The notes under the pieces were generated by a model. The model had not been told where the DNA came from. It saw nothing but the letters and a program-made list of their open reading frames with translations, and did no database searches. Source: Schizochytrium sp. TIO01 (lineage: Eukaryota; Sar; Bigyra; Thraustochytrida; Thraustochytriidae). From it: a stretch of DNA of 64,000 nucleotides. A program made the position numbers and the translations under genes. Every line of letters starts with the position of its first letter. Position 1 is the stretch's first letter. Shown piece after piece: positions 41,942 to 52,728 of this stretch. The stretch spans positions 3,291,040 through 3,355,039 of the forward strand of contig SMSO01000035.1 of the NCBI GenBank assembly GCA_004764695.1, read 5' to 3'.

Positions 41942-44900
41942 CAAGATTGAAAACACGAAAGAGAAAAAAGTAACCAACCTTATATCTCATACTTTAGGGG
42001 AATCGACTATTTAGTTTGAAAAGAAAAGAAATAATAGTTTAGTTTACTGGTCAATTCGGAGTTTTCCACTCCCTTCATTCATCCTTGATTTATTGGAACC
42101 GCATTCTCGGAGTTCAGAATGACCCAACTATGCTTTCCTACTGTCAGTAGTTTGTTCAGCCTACGAGCTACCCTTTTATGAAACAGGGGTACGCTTTTCT
42201 CAAGTCGAGCGGGGGAATACTACACAAACTACACACCTGTACTTTTTTGTGTTTTTTTTTTTTATCTCTCTTGTAGAAAAAAAAAGAGGACTTACTATTA
42301 TTATTTATTTTCTTTAACAGTTTAGATACTTATTTACTTTGTGATCAAATACTTACTCTTTTAATCAATTAGGCGAACTATCTTTAATTTTATTTTAATA
42401 ATAAAAAGAAAAAGAAAGGAGGGAGTACTAAATTCAGGAGAGTCAAGTAAATACTAGGAAGGTACTAACTAGTGTCATTAGAGAACTTTGAGTAGATTTA
42501 ATTCTATTGACAGTGATAGACGAAAGTAAAGTTTTCCTTCTTCTTCTTCTTCTTCTTCTTTCCCCCTCACATCACACTACCTCTGTTTCCACTGCTGCAC
42601 GCGCCTTCACTCCAGCAAAAGAAAAAGCAAATAGCCCTGCAAAACCGAAACAAGGGAAAATGGCTGACGACGATGACCAAAGACGTGGCAGTGATGCTGG
42701 AAGGGGCAAGCGATCGGTACTTAGACGCGGAATGTCTGCTGTCGCATCAGTAGGGAGAGCCATGCTACCCTCTTCTTCGTCCAGCCGTCCTACTTCACTG
42801 ACTCCGGGAGATATCAGCCAAATGTCTACGGAGGAGCTCATCGCTCTCGTTGAGGACGACGAACGGATGCTAGAACTTATTCAAGATAAAGGCTTGAAGA
42901 AAAAGCTGCGTTCTCGCATTGAGCAGCTTGGTAATGAAGGAAGGCTTCTTCCAGATGAAGATGAAGATGCAAACGACGCCTACAGCGACGAATTACTTGA
43001 GAGAATCGCGGATTTGCGAAGGTCTGTAACCATCTGGGATCACTTCGCTCAAGATCCAGCTAGGATCGTAAATACACAAACGGGATCAACACTAAAAAGG
43101 GTCCATGAAGACGTAGAGAATGAAGACGATCCGGACCGCGAAGACTCATACGATGGTGGAACAAAGCGATTCGCCGTGAGTCAGTCCGCTGCCGAAAGTT
43201 CTGCACAAAGCAAGACGCTGAGGGGTCGAAAAACCCCGTCATCCCAAAAGTCGCAAGCAACGACAGAGGTCCCTGAATACTTCATGCCACTCTACGCTGA
43301 AGCTTGGGAAATCGAGAAGGATGAGGAGTCTGCTGCTGCAATTGAACTGTTCTCCGGAAAGAGGGCAATGTTTATTGAGAAATGCTATGCTCTAAGCAAT
43401 CCTGTTTACTACTGTTTCCCAGAAGCGAAAGTCCATGGATACATGCTGAAGATATTGGGGTATATCTTAAACGCTGGAATGATGAAGGTTCTACCCAGTG
43501 TGATTACAGACGCGGACCCCGGAAACATGGTGATTGACGCGGATATGGAAGCAACGATCCGAGCTGCAGGGTGTACTTTCCATCGAAAGGTCGACGTACA
43601 AATATCTTTCAGGAATGGGGAGGAGGAAAGACTGCTTGGCGAAGAAATTGAAGAATTAGAAAACCTCGGAGAAAACAAGACTAAACAACAACAGGAAAAT
43701 CTTGGTGAACTAGACGATAAACGAAAAGCCTTGCTGAACGGTGCATTTTTGACTGTGCTCGAGTGCAAGACTCCTAAGACTTTTAATGATGATCCTATCC
43801 AGCTGATTAATGAATTTTACAGTCTGAAATGGGCACCTAGCAACAAAGAGGATGCAAAAACAGCAAATCCTGATAAATACGAGTCATTTAAAGTTCAAAT
43901 TGAAGAACAGCCAATAAAACAAAATCCGCCTCGCAACGCGAAAACAAAGAAAACACAGAACAATCGTTATATAGGGAGTCCCGTTGCCCAACTATGTCTT
44001 TACATGATATCTACAGCCGTTGATTTTGGTGCACTGACGAACGGCCCGGCGACGTACTTTATCCGTCGCAATGTCAAGGCACGGACTGTTGATGTGAGTG
44101 AAGCTTTCTACTCAAACAGAAACGATAACGAAGGTCGTGCGAATCCAGGGAACTGGTCACTTGGTCAAGCGTGGCTCGTCTTTCTCTATCATGCACTCAA
44201 GAATCATGTCCCCAAGCGCGAGAAAGACTATGATTGGCTGAGTGACGGAAGTGAAAGCACAGAAGGAACCATCCAGAAGATTAAGGATGGCGACATCAAT
44301 GTTTCAGCAAGTGTACAAGAAAAACCTTCTTCTGAAGGTAGTTCTGGCGCCAGCACTAACAACAGTACAAGTAGGAATGGCAACTCCAGAAGGGCAAGCG
44401 GATCTAGAAATCGTGGAAGACAAAGAAATACTACTGTTTTTGCTATGTTTCGACTGGGCCCTAACTTGGAGACCCCCAATATGCGAGATGTTTTGGGCGG
44501 TAAAGCCGTAGGATATCCGGACATCATGATCAACGGCGTCTCTAGCTTCGTCAAGACGACTTACGCACTGCATGATTCTGCGTATGCACTTGGACATGAG
44601 GGTAAAGTATACGCAGCTCTGCACGCGCTGCAGGGTGATGTAGTACCACGGGTAACAGCTTGCGGTCTCGACGAGACTCTGAACCTGGTCGTTTTTGCGA
44701 CGGAGCAGTGTGGTAAATCACTGTGCGATCTATATACGCGGGAATTAGAAGAGCACGGTGGACTTGAGGAACTGTACTGGAAGGCTGCTTTGGCTCTTGA
44801 CAAGATCCATAAGGCTGGTTTTATCCATGGAGATGTGGCGTTGCGGAATATTGTTGTCGATGATGCGAGCAATGTGAAGTTTATCGACCTGGAGCGCAGC

Positions 44901-45247
44901 AAGAAGTCTCGCAGCAAAGCCCTCCGCGAAGAAGACTTTAACCTGCTCGCGGACGCATTTGGCATTGACTCGGCAAAGGATTTCCGGACTTTGTCAAGGA
45001 CCAACAATACAGAGGCGCATCTAGAGAACAACGAGATTGTCTAATAAAGCCAAGTGATTTCAAGGTCATGGCTCCCTTAGTTAAAAAATAAATAAATAAT
45101 AATAATATTGTTCATACAGAATAAAAGAAGATATGGTACTTGATTAATTTAATTAAATCCTTAATCTGTCTTTCAAGATACTAAAGTACCTCTTGTTGTG
45201 CAAATCTTCACAATTTTAAATAAAAGGAGAGTGAATTAATTTAACAA
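41180..45247 (+). repeat. Tandem segmental duplication, copy A (about 4.07 kb)
   Basis: Near-identical to 45597-49934, including non-coding sequence. It starts inside the UDP-glucose-dehydrogenase-like gene and ends after the nuclease-kinase gene at a TTTAACAA sequence. Differences seen are scattered substitutions, homopolymer length changes, one variable patch in the nuclease region, and absence of the extra 270-bp N-terminal module found in copy B. Confidence 0.95.
42660..45044 (+). CDS. PD-(D/E)XK nuclease-kinase fusion protein, copy A, 794 aa
   Basis: The start is ATG 42660 in a GGGAAAATGG context; the frame extends upstream to a TTG only through a TTC repeat. Order: a disordered basic N-terminus; one about 90-residue helical module (SQMSxEELIALVEDDERML); a restriction-endonuclease-like domain (about 250-520) with Asp312, LECK (Glu368, Lys370) and QLCLYM (Gln444); a Ser/Asn/Gly-rich linker; and a kinase domain (about 570-794) with FIHGDVALRN (His723, Asp725, Asn730) and FIDLE (Asp743). 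The catalytic and metal-binding Asp residues are present, so both activities are plausible. This fits the nuclease and kinase modules of Crinkler-type effectors or conflict systems. Target and partner unknown. Confidence 0.72.
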   Translation: MADDDDQRRGSDAGRGKRSVLRRGMSAVASVGRAMLPSSSSSRPTSLTPGDISQMSTEELIALVEDDERMLELIQDKGLKKKLRSRIEQLGNEGRLLPDEDEDANDAYSDELLERIADLRRSVTIWDHFAQDPARIVNTQTGSTLKRVHEDVENEDDPDREDSYDGGTKRFAVSQSAAESSAQSKTLRGRKTPSSQKSQATTEVPEYFMPLYAEAWEIEKDEESAAAIELFSGKRAMFIEKCYALSNPVYYCFPEAKVHGYMLKILGYILNAGMMKVLPSVITDADPGNMVIDADMEATIRAAGCTFHRKVDVQISFRNGEEERLLGEEIEELENLGENKTKQQQENLGELDDKRKALLNGAFLTVLECKTPKTFNDDPIQLINEFYSLKWAPSNKEDAKTANPDKYESFKVQIEEQPIKQNPPRNAKTKKTQNNRYIGSPVAQLCLYMISTAVDFGALTNGPATYFIRRNVKARTVDVSEAFYSNRNDNEGRANPGNWSLGQAWLVFLYHALKNHVPKREKDYDWLSDGSESTEGTIQKIKDGDINVSASVQEKPSSEGSSGASTNNSTSRNGNSRRASGSRNRGRQRNTTVFAMFRLGPNLETPNMRDVLGGKAVGYPDIMINGVSSFVKTTYALHDSAYALGHEGKVYAALHALQGDVVPRVTACGLDETLNLVVFATEQCGKSLCDLYTRELEEHGGLEELYWKAALALDKIHKAGFIHGDVALRNIVVDDASNVKFIDLERSKKSRSKALREEDFNLLADAFGIDSAKDFRTLSRTNNTEAHLENNEIV

Positions 45248-45596
45248 AAGGTACAACTCTCTATTAGGGAGGTAACTAACTATCCTCCCTCATTATGCCC
45301 AATACTATAGATAAAATATCCTGATCCTCACCAAAGATATTTCCTGCAAACTGAAAATAAGAATGAAACTTTTCATTTGGAAGTAAGTTATACGAATTTT
45401 GGTGTAAGCAAACCTTGATGAAATCATTCAGAAACACCGTTAGAATACTAGACTGCTGTGACGCACTCGGGTTGCCCTTGGGCAAATTTCTAGTGGGATT
45501 GTCTATTTTGAAGTATTCATTATCAACTAATAAATTCTTGACAATGTACTTCAAAGCAAACTTTTTCTCTTCACTTCTTGTGTAGATGTTACCGAC
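45248..45596 (-). pseudogene. 3'-terminal fragment of the 1444-aa protein gene, diverged copy
   Basis: The open part (45554-45276) matches the last about 92 residues of the large gene at 52729-57063, with roughly one substitution in seven residues and an intact stop. The 5' part is missing. The DNA match runs to 52701-53053. It joins directly to copy A on the left and to the truncated dehydrogenase of copy B on the right, so it marks the duplication junction. Confidence 0.9.
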
Positions 45597-46358
45597 ATTC
45601 CCATCGCATATTCCCCAAACATTATTCTTCGGTGTCGCTCGCTTCCATTTGAAGCACCGCGTGATTCTCCGAGACTGTTAGGAGCAAACTCAAGAGAAGC
45701 TGCACAAGTGATTTTGCCATTTTTATCATTGTTCTATACTCACATCTACATTACAGAAACTGCAGAAGCTGCTGAGTGCGCAACCCTTCTGGACTTGGCA
45801 AAAAGAGCTGCTATTCAAGCTGCTATCAATGAGTTTTCTGCCAATTTTAGCAAAGAGATATCGATGCGCGATGCAATTGAAGGCTCTAACTTTATCTGGA
45901 CCAATTATCAAAGTGACCACCCATCTTTAGGAATCAAGCATAACTTTGCATCGCTAATCGGTAGTGAAGAGAAGTTTCCCTTATTAACTACAGCTATCGA
46001 ACAGCTCTGTCTACGCCCGCGCTTCATCTTCCAAGATATCGTAGATAGATACTGCTCAGGCGACCTTGATAAAGTACACCAAAAGGCATTCCTCATAGTA
46101 GGATTTGGAAATCAATCAGGGGCTTCAGAGCACGACGAATCTCCAATTTCCGAAATTGTACAAATGCTTACTATGGAAGGTGCAACAGTCACTATTTATG
46201 ACATGTTTATCAACAGGTTCTCTACAATAAACCCACCAAGTATAGTCTATAACTCAGGACGACACATCTATGATGGTATCCTTGTTATGCACCCCTATCT
46301 TATTTCATTATGGAAAGACTACCCTCACGCTACTTTTTATTGTAAAGTAGCGAGTTAA
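45597..46358 (+). pseudogene. 5'-truncated UDP-glucose dehydrogenase-like gene (copy B)
   Basis: Corresponds to the last about 254 codons of the gene at 40673-41941 and is identical over the last 216 residues. It lacks the N-terminal nucleotide-binding region and any normal start because the duplication breakpoint cuts through the gene. Confidence 0.9.
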
Positions 46359-47072
46359 CAAGATTGAAAACACGAAAGAGAAAAAAGTAACCAACCTTAT
46401 ATCTCATACTTTAGGGGAATCGACTATTTAGTTTGAAAAGAAAAGAAATAATAGTTTAGTTTACTGGTCAATTCGGAGTTTTCCACTCCCTTCATTCATC
46501 CTTGATTTATTGGAACCGCATTCTCGGAGTTCAGAATGACCCAACTATGCTTTCCTACTGTCAGTAGTTTGTTCAGCCTACGAGCTACCCTTTTATGAAA
46601 CAGGGGTACGCTTTTCTCAAGTCGAGCGGGGGAATACTACACAAACTACACACCTGTACTTTTTTGTGTGTTTTTTTTTATCTCTCTTGTAGAAAAAAAA
46701 AAGAGGACTTACTATTATTATTTTCTTTAACAGTTTAGATACTTATTTACTTTGTGATCAAATACTTACTCTTTTAATCAATTAGGCGAACTATCTTTAA
46801 TTTTATTTTAATAATAAAAATAAAAAGAAAGGAGGGAGTACTAAATTCAGGAGAGTCAAGTAAATACTAGGAAGGTACTAACTAGTGTCATTAGAGAACT
46901 TTGAGTAGATTTAATTCTATTGACAGTGATAGACGAAAGTAAAGTTTTCCTTCTTCTTCTTCTTCTTCTTCTTTCCCCCTCACATCACACTACCTCTGTT
47001 TCCACTGCTGCACGCGCCTTCACTCCAGCAAAAGAAAAAGCAAATAGCCCTGCAAAACCGAAACAAGGGAAA

Positions 47073-49733
47073 ATGGCTGACGACGATGACCAAAGACGTG
47101 GCAGTGATGCTGGAAGGGGCAAGCGATCGGTACTTAGACGCGGTATGTCTGCTGTCGCATCAGTAGGGAGAGCCATGCTACCCTCTTCTTCGTCCAGCCG
47201 TCCGCCTCCACTGACGCAGGATGATATCAGCCAAATGTCTGCGGAGGAGCTCATCGCTCTCGTTGAGGACGACGAAAGGATGCTAAAACTTATTCAAGAT
47301 AAAGGCTTGAAGAGAAAGCTGCGTTCTTGCATTGAACAACTTGGTGATGAAGGAACCCTCCTCCCAAATAGGGATCAAGCTGCAAACGACGACTTTTCCG
47401 ACGAGTTAACCCAGAGAATCGCAAATTTTAAAGACACTGCAACCATCTGGGAACCCTCTTCTTCGTCCAGTCGTCCTACTTCACTGACTCCGGGAGTTAT
47501 CAGCCAAATGTCTGCGGAGGAGCTCATCGCTCTCGTTGAGGACGACGAACGGATGCTAGAACTTATTCAAGATGACGAGATTAAAAATACGCTCGTTGTC
47601 CAGATTATAGCTCTTGCTACACAGCGACGTCTTCTTCCGGGGGAAAGCAAGAAAGAAAATAACGCCTACAGCGACGAATTACTTCAGAGAATCGCAAATT
47701 TTAAAGACACTGCAACCATCTGGGATCACTTCGCTCAAGATCCAGCTAGGATCGTAAATACACAAACGGGATCAACACTAAAAAGGGTCCATGAAGACGT
47801 AGAGAATGAAGACGATCCGGACCGCGAAGACTCATACGATGGTGGAACAAAGCGATTCGCCGTGAGTCAGTCCGCTGCCGAAAGTTCTGCACAAAGCAAG
47901 ACGCTGAGGGGTCGAAAAACCCCGTCATCCCAAAAGTCGCAAGCAACGACAGAGGTCCCTGAATACTTCATGCCACTCTACGCTGAAGCTTGGGAAATCG
48001 AGAAGGATGAGGAGTCTGCTGCTGCAATTGAACTGTTCTCCGGAAAGAGGGCAATGTTTATTGAGAAATGCTATGCTCTAAGCAATCCTGTTTACTACTG
48101 TTTCCCAGAAGCGAGAGTCCATGGATACATGCTGAAGATATTGGGGTATATCTTAAACGCTGGAATGATGAAGGTTTTACCCAGTGTGATTACAGACGCG
48201 GACCCCGGAAACATGGTGATTGACGCGGATATGGAAGCAACGATCCGAGCTGCAGGGTGTACTTTCCATCGAAAGGTCGACGTACAAATATCTTTCAGGA
48301 ATGGGGAGGAGGAAAGACTGCTTGGCGAAGAAATTGAAGAATTAGAAAACCTCGGAGAAAACAAGACTAAACAACAACAGGAAAATCTTGGTGAACTAGA
48401 CGATAAACGAAAAGCCTTGTTGAACGGTGCATTTTTGACTGTGCTCGAGTGCAAGACTCCTAAGACTTTTAATGATGATCCTATCCAGCTGATTAATGAA
48501 TTTTACAGTCTGAAATGGGCACCTAGCAACAAAAAGGATGCAAAAACAGCAAATCCCAAGAGATACGAGGATTTTGAACAGGTAATTAATAGTATTGGAA
48601 CGAGAGAAAGTCTTTCTCGCAACGCGAAAACAAAGAAAACACAGAACAATCGTTATATAGGGAGTCCCGTTGCCCAACTATGTCTTTACATGATATCTAC
48701 AGCCGTTGATTTTGGTGCACTGACGAACGGCCCGGCGACGTACTTTATCCGTCGCAATGTCAAGGCACGGACTGTTGATGTGAGTGAAGCTTTCTACTCA
48801 AACAGAAACGATAACGAAGGTCGTGCGAATCCAGGGAACTGGTCACTTGGTCAAGCGTGGCTCGTCTTTCTCTATCATGCACTCAAGAATCATGTCCCCA
48901 AGCGCGAGAAAGACTATGATTGGCTGAGTGACGGAAGTGAAAGCACAGAAGGAACCATCCAGAAGATTAAGGATGGCGACATCAATGTTTCAGCAAGTGT
49001 ACAAGAAAAACCTTCTTCTGAAGGTAGTTCTGGCGCCAGCACTAACAACAGTACAAGTAGGAATGGCAACTCCAGAAGGGCAAGCGGATCTAGAAATCGT
49101 GGAAGACAAAGAAATACTACTGTTTTTGCTATGTTTCGACTGGGCCCTAACTTGGAGACCCCCAATATGCGAGATGTTTTGGGCGGTAAAGCCGTAGGAT
49201 ATCCGGACATCATGATCAACGGCGTCTCTAGCTTCGTCAAGACGACTTACGCACTGCATGATTCTGCGTATGCACTTGGACATGAGGGTAAAGTATACGC
49301 AGCTCTGCACGCGCTGCAGGGTGATGTAGTACCACGGGTAACAGCTTGCGGTCTCGACGAGACTCTGAACCTGGTCGTTTTTGCGACGGAGCAGTGTGGT
49401 AAATCACTGTGCGATCTATATACGCGGGAATTAGAAGAGCACGGTGGACTTGAGGAACTGTACTGGAAGGCTGCTTTGGCTCTTGACAAGATCCATAAGG
49501 CTGGTTTTATCCATGGAGATGTGGCGTTGCGGAATATTGTTGTCGATGATGCGAGCAATGTGAAGTTTATCGACCTGGAGCGCAGCAAGAAGTCTCGCAG
49601 CAAAGCCCTCCGCGAAGAAGACTTTAACCTGCTCGCGGACGCATTTGGCATTGACTCGGCAAAGGATTTCCGGACTTTGTCAAGGACCAACAATACAGAG
49701 GCGCATCTAGAGAACAACGAGATTGTCCAATAA
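47073..49733 (+). CDS. PD-(D/E)XK nuclease-kinase fusion protein, copy B, 886 aa
   Basis: Same start context as copy A (ATG 47073). It has two tandem about 90-residue N-terminal helical modules in place of one, each beginning with a Ser-rich SSSSSRP stretch and containing EELIALVEDDERML. The rest is nearly identical to copy A: nuclease D...LECK...QLCLYM and kinase FIHGDVALRN...FIDLE are all kept. A patch of about 28 residues between the ExK and Q motifs (near 48530-48620) differs strongly from copy A. Both copies keep full reading frames while adjacent genes decay, suggesting recent duplication or selection. Confidence 0.72.
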   Translation: MADDDDQRRGSDAGRGKRSVLRRGMSAVASVGRAMLPSSSSSRPPPLTQDDISQMSAEELIALVEDDERMLKLIQDKGLKRKLRSCIEQLGDEGTLLPNRDQAANDDFSDELTQRIANFKDTATIWEPSSSSSRPTSLTPGVISQMSAEELIALVEDDERMLELIQDDEIKNTLVVQIIALATQRRLLPGESKKENNAYSDELLQRIANFKDTATIWDHFAQDPARIVNTQTGSTLKRVHEDVENEDDPDREDSYDGGTKRFAVSQSAAESSAQSKTLRGRKTPSSQKSQATTEVPEYFMPLYAEAWEIEKDEESAAAIELFSGKRAMFIEKCYALSNPVYYCFPEARVHGYMLKILGYILNAGMMKVLPSVITDADPGNMVIDADMEATIRAAGCTFHRKVDVQISFRNGEEERLLGEEIEELENLGENKTKQQQENLGELDDKRKALLNGAFLTVLECKTPKTFNDDPIQLINEFYSLKWAPSNKKDAKTANPKRYEDFEQVINSIGTRESLSRNAKTKKTQNNRYIGSPVAQLCLYMISTAVDFGALTNGPATYFIRRNVKARTVDVSEAFYSNRNDNEGRANPGNWSLGQAWLVFLYHALKNHVPKREKDYDWLSDGSESTEGTIQKIKDGDINVSASVQEKPSSEGSSGASTNNSTSRNGNSRRASGSRNRGRQRNTTVFAMFRLGPNLETPNMRDVLGGKAVGYPDIMINGVSSFVKTTYALHDSAYALGHEGKVYAALHALQGDVVPRVTACGLDETLNLVVFATEQCGKSLCDLYTRELEEHGGLEELYWKAALALDKIHKAGFIHGDVALRNIVVDDASNVKFIDLERSKKSRSKALREEDFNLLADAFGIDSAKDFRTLSRTNNTEAHLENNEIVQ

Positions 49734-49934
49734 AGCCAAGTGATTTCAAGGTCATGGCTCCCTTAGTTTAAAAAATAAATAAATAATAATAATATTGTTC
49801 ATACAGAATAAAAGAAGATATGGTACTTGATTAATTTAATTAAATCCTTAATCTGTCTTTCAAGATACTAAAGTACCTCTTGTTGTGCAAAACTTCACAA
49901 TTTTAAATAAAAGGAGAGTGAATTAATTTAACAA

Positions 49935-52411
49935 TACTCGGGTGGGGGGGCCCACAATCTGAAGTGCGCGTTTTTGTTTTAAATACAAGTTTCAGAAGAG
50001 AAGTAATTGTATAGAAGCTGAGTAGGAGGTCTTAGACAATCCGGACAGTCAAGGAAAACGTAGAAGGTCTAACTATCTGGCAAGCTTGGCATCTAGGAAT
50101 CGACGGGTTCACCTGGCGGTGCGACCTGAACGAGAACAGACGAGGCGGAGTCGTCACTTTCTTGAGGCTGGAAAGGCCAGTAAAAGCACAGTTCTGTATG
50201 GCATAGGTTCGGTGATTCGCCAACATTATGAAAGCGGCTCTTGTGTAGGAGGTACTTTCGGTTCTCAATAACATAAAGAGTTCTTACGTTGTGTATGACG
50301 TGAGAGTACGAAATGTGCGAATGGAACTTATCTGGATATGCTGCCTGAAGTATGAAAGTCGCGACGTCGAACCTTGTTTCGATGTACTGTCTGATGTGAG
50401 GGGAAGAGTTCTCCTTGAAGGAATGAATTCTGTCCAAGGCGTGAGCTTGATATCTGGTGACGTCAGGAATGGTCCAAAGCTTGGTACTTACGATAAAACT
50501 AAGTAAAGCATAAAGTTAAAGAAGAACAGCATCAATAACACTAGGTAAAGCATCAAGTTTGAGGTAAAGCATAGTTTGAGGAGAACAGTATCAATAACAC
50601 TAGGTAAAGCATAAAGTTTGAGAAGAACAGCATCAATAACACTAGGGAAAGCATCAAGTTAAAGAAGAACAGCATCAATAAAACTAAGTAAAGCATAAAG
50701 TTAAAGAAGAACAGTATCAATAACACTAGGTAAAGCATCAAGTTAAAGAAGAACAGCATCAATAAAACTAAGTAAAGCATAAAGTTAAAGAAGAACAGTA
50801 TCAATAACTAGGGAAAGCATCAAGTTAAAGAAGAACAGCATCAATAACACTAAGTAAAGCATAAAGTTAAAGAAGAACAGCATCAATAACACTAGGGAAA
50901 GCATAAAGTTAAAGAAGAACAGCATCAATAACACTAGGGAAAGCATAAAGTTAAAGAAGAACAGTATCAATAACACTAGGGAAAGCATAAAGTTAAAGAA
51001 GAACAGTATCAATAACACTAGGTAAAGCATAAAGTTTGAGAAGAACAGCATCAATAACACTAGGGAAAGCATAAAGTTAAAGAAGAACAGCATCAATAAA
51101 ACTAAGTAGAGCATCAAGTTAAAGAAGAACAGTATCAATAACACTAGGGAAAGCATCAAGTTAAAGAAGAACAGCATCAATAACACTAAGTAAAGCATCA
51201 AGTTAAAGAAGAACAGCATCAATAACACTAAGTAAAGCATCAAGTTAAAGAAGAACAGCATCAATAACACTAGGGAAAGCATAAAGTTAAAGAAGAACAG
51301 CATCAATTACACTAAGTAAAGCATAAGGTTTGAGAAGAACAGCATCAATAACACTAGGGAAAGCATAAAGTTAAAGAAGAACAGCATCAATAACACTAGG
51401 GAAAGCATAAAGTTAAAGAAGAACAGTATCAATAACAGTAGGTAAAGGTTAACAGTTTGAGAAGAACAGTATCAATAACACTAAGTAAAGAATAAAGTTT
51501 GACAAGAACAGTATCAATAACATTAAGTAAAGAATAAAGTTTGACAAGAACAGTATCAATAACACTAAGTAAAGAATAAAGTTTGACAAGAACAGTATCA
51601 ATAACACTAAGTAAAGAACAAAGTTTGACAAGAACAGTTTGAGAAGAACATTACTAATAACACTTAGGCAAAGCATTAAGATAAGGTTAAGCATAAAGTT
51701 TGAGAAGAACAGTATCAATAACACTAAGTAAACAGTATTAATAACACTAAGTAAAGAATAAAGTTTGAGAAGAACAGTATCAATAACACTAAGTAAAGAA
51801 TAAAGTTTGAGAAGAACAGTATCAATAACACTAAGTAAAGAACAAAGTTTGACAAGAACAGTATCAATAAACACTCAATGAAGAACAGTACTAATAACAA
51901 TAAGTAAAGCAATAAAGTAAGGTTAACGAAAGTAGTATTGAAGCGTTAAAGAGGAACAGTATGTATAAGTAGAACTTAGTCTGTAGCTTATATAGCACAG
52001 CTATTAAAAAAACATTAGTGCAACAGCCGCGGCAGGAAGTTTCTTTTGGTGCTTTAGTTCGACTCAATATTTTGATTTTAACTTTAGCTACAAGTTCAAC
52101 TGAATTAATGTTAATTATCGGATTTTGTATATATCTTGTATTAACTAATCGTATAATGTATGATAGCTTAAGGTGACAGTGTAAAGTATATACGAATTTA
52201 TGAGAACTATATACTGATCAAATAAATCGAATGTTATCTCGTAGGTTAGTACTGATATTGATAATGCCAAGACAGTTCAATAATGTTCTTTTCTCGAGTA
52301 GTTAAAGTTAAGAACAGAGCAGGATGGAACTTATTGAAGGAGAGGTTCAGGGTTTCTATACAAGCATGCTTTCAATACCCCTTACAAGACTTTGTGGGTG
52401 CCCCCCGAGTA
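49935..52411. mobile_element. Putative non-autonomous TIR element carrying a minisatellite, about 2.5 kb
   Basis: The left end TACTCGGGTGGGGGGGCCCA (49935-49954) and the right end, TGGGTGCCCCCCGAGTA on the plus strand (52395-52411), form imperfect inverted repeats: outer TACTCGGG and inner CCCACAA match. A TA lies at each outer edge, as expected for TA-targeting DNA transposons. No transposase frame is seen. The interior is mostly a 42-bp minisatellite plus unique AT-rich flanks. Confidence 0.55.
50513..51905. repeat. 42-bp minisatellite, about 33 copies
   Basis: Unit is like GAAGAACAGCATCAATAACA followed by CTAGGGAAAGCATAAAGTTAAA, 42 bp, with variants and some irregular units after 51440. 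Because the unit length is a multiple of three, the minus-strand frame stays open and encodes a 14-residue hydrophobic repeat (MLFFFNFMLSLVLL). No start or gene context supports translation. Confidence 0.9.
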
Positions 52412-52728
52412 CATATTGGGCGGTTATAGAACTAATGAGAACTGTTGTGTTTTTGGGATAAGTTAAGGTTCTATGTAACATTGAATTGTATGATGAATTA
52501 TATTAAAGTTACAGAGTATACTACCCTGTTCTTTTGCTGATTAGAGTAAAGTTTAGATTGCTACTAGCCACTAGTTAAAACTAAATTAAAAAAGGTGGCT
52601 TACTTTAAGACGCCCCCTTCATATATTGTTAGATATTGTTTCGTAGAGGTTTTTCTCCCTCAAAGACCAGCAGTGAAGCGCTAAGTATGCGCACTTCAGA
52701 AAGGTACAACTCTCTATTAGGGAGGTAA
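52412..52728. other. AT-rich spacer between TIR element and large gene
   Basis: This spacer is missing at the copy A/fragment junction (45247/45248). The homology with that fragment starts at 52701. Nothing else recognised. Confidence 0.5.

Larger units (their letters stand above)
45597..49934 (+). repeat. Tandem segmental duplication, copy B (about 4.34 kb)
   Basis: Near-identical to 41180-45247 with an extra 270 bp in the nuclease-kinase gene. The left end truncates the dehydrogenase-like gene. The right end (TTTAACAA) abuts the TIR of the element at 49935. Confidence 0.95.

Noticed and set aside
50510-51910. CRISPR-like array
   Set aside because: Units are contiguous with no unique spacers; it is a minisatellite in a eukaryotic context.
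50553-51912. Hydrophobic repeat protein on the minus strand of the minisatellite
   Set aside because: Open only because the unit is 42 bp; no start context, domain or flanking coding sequence.
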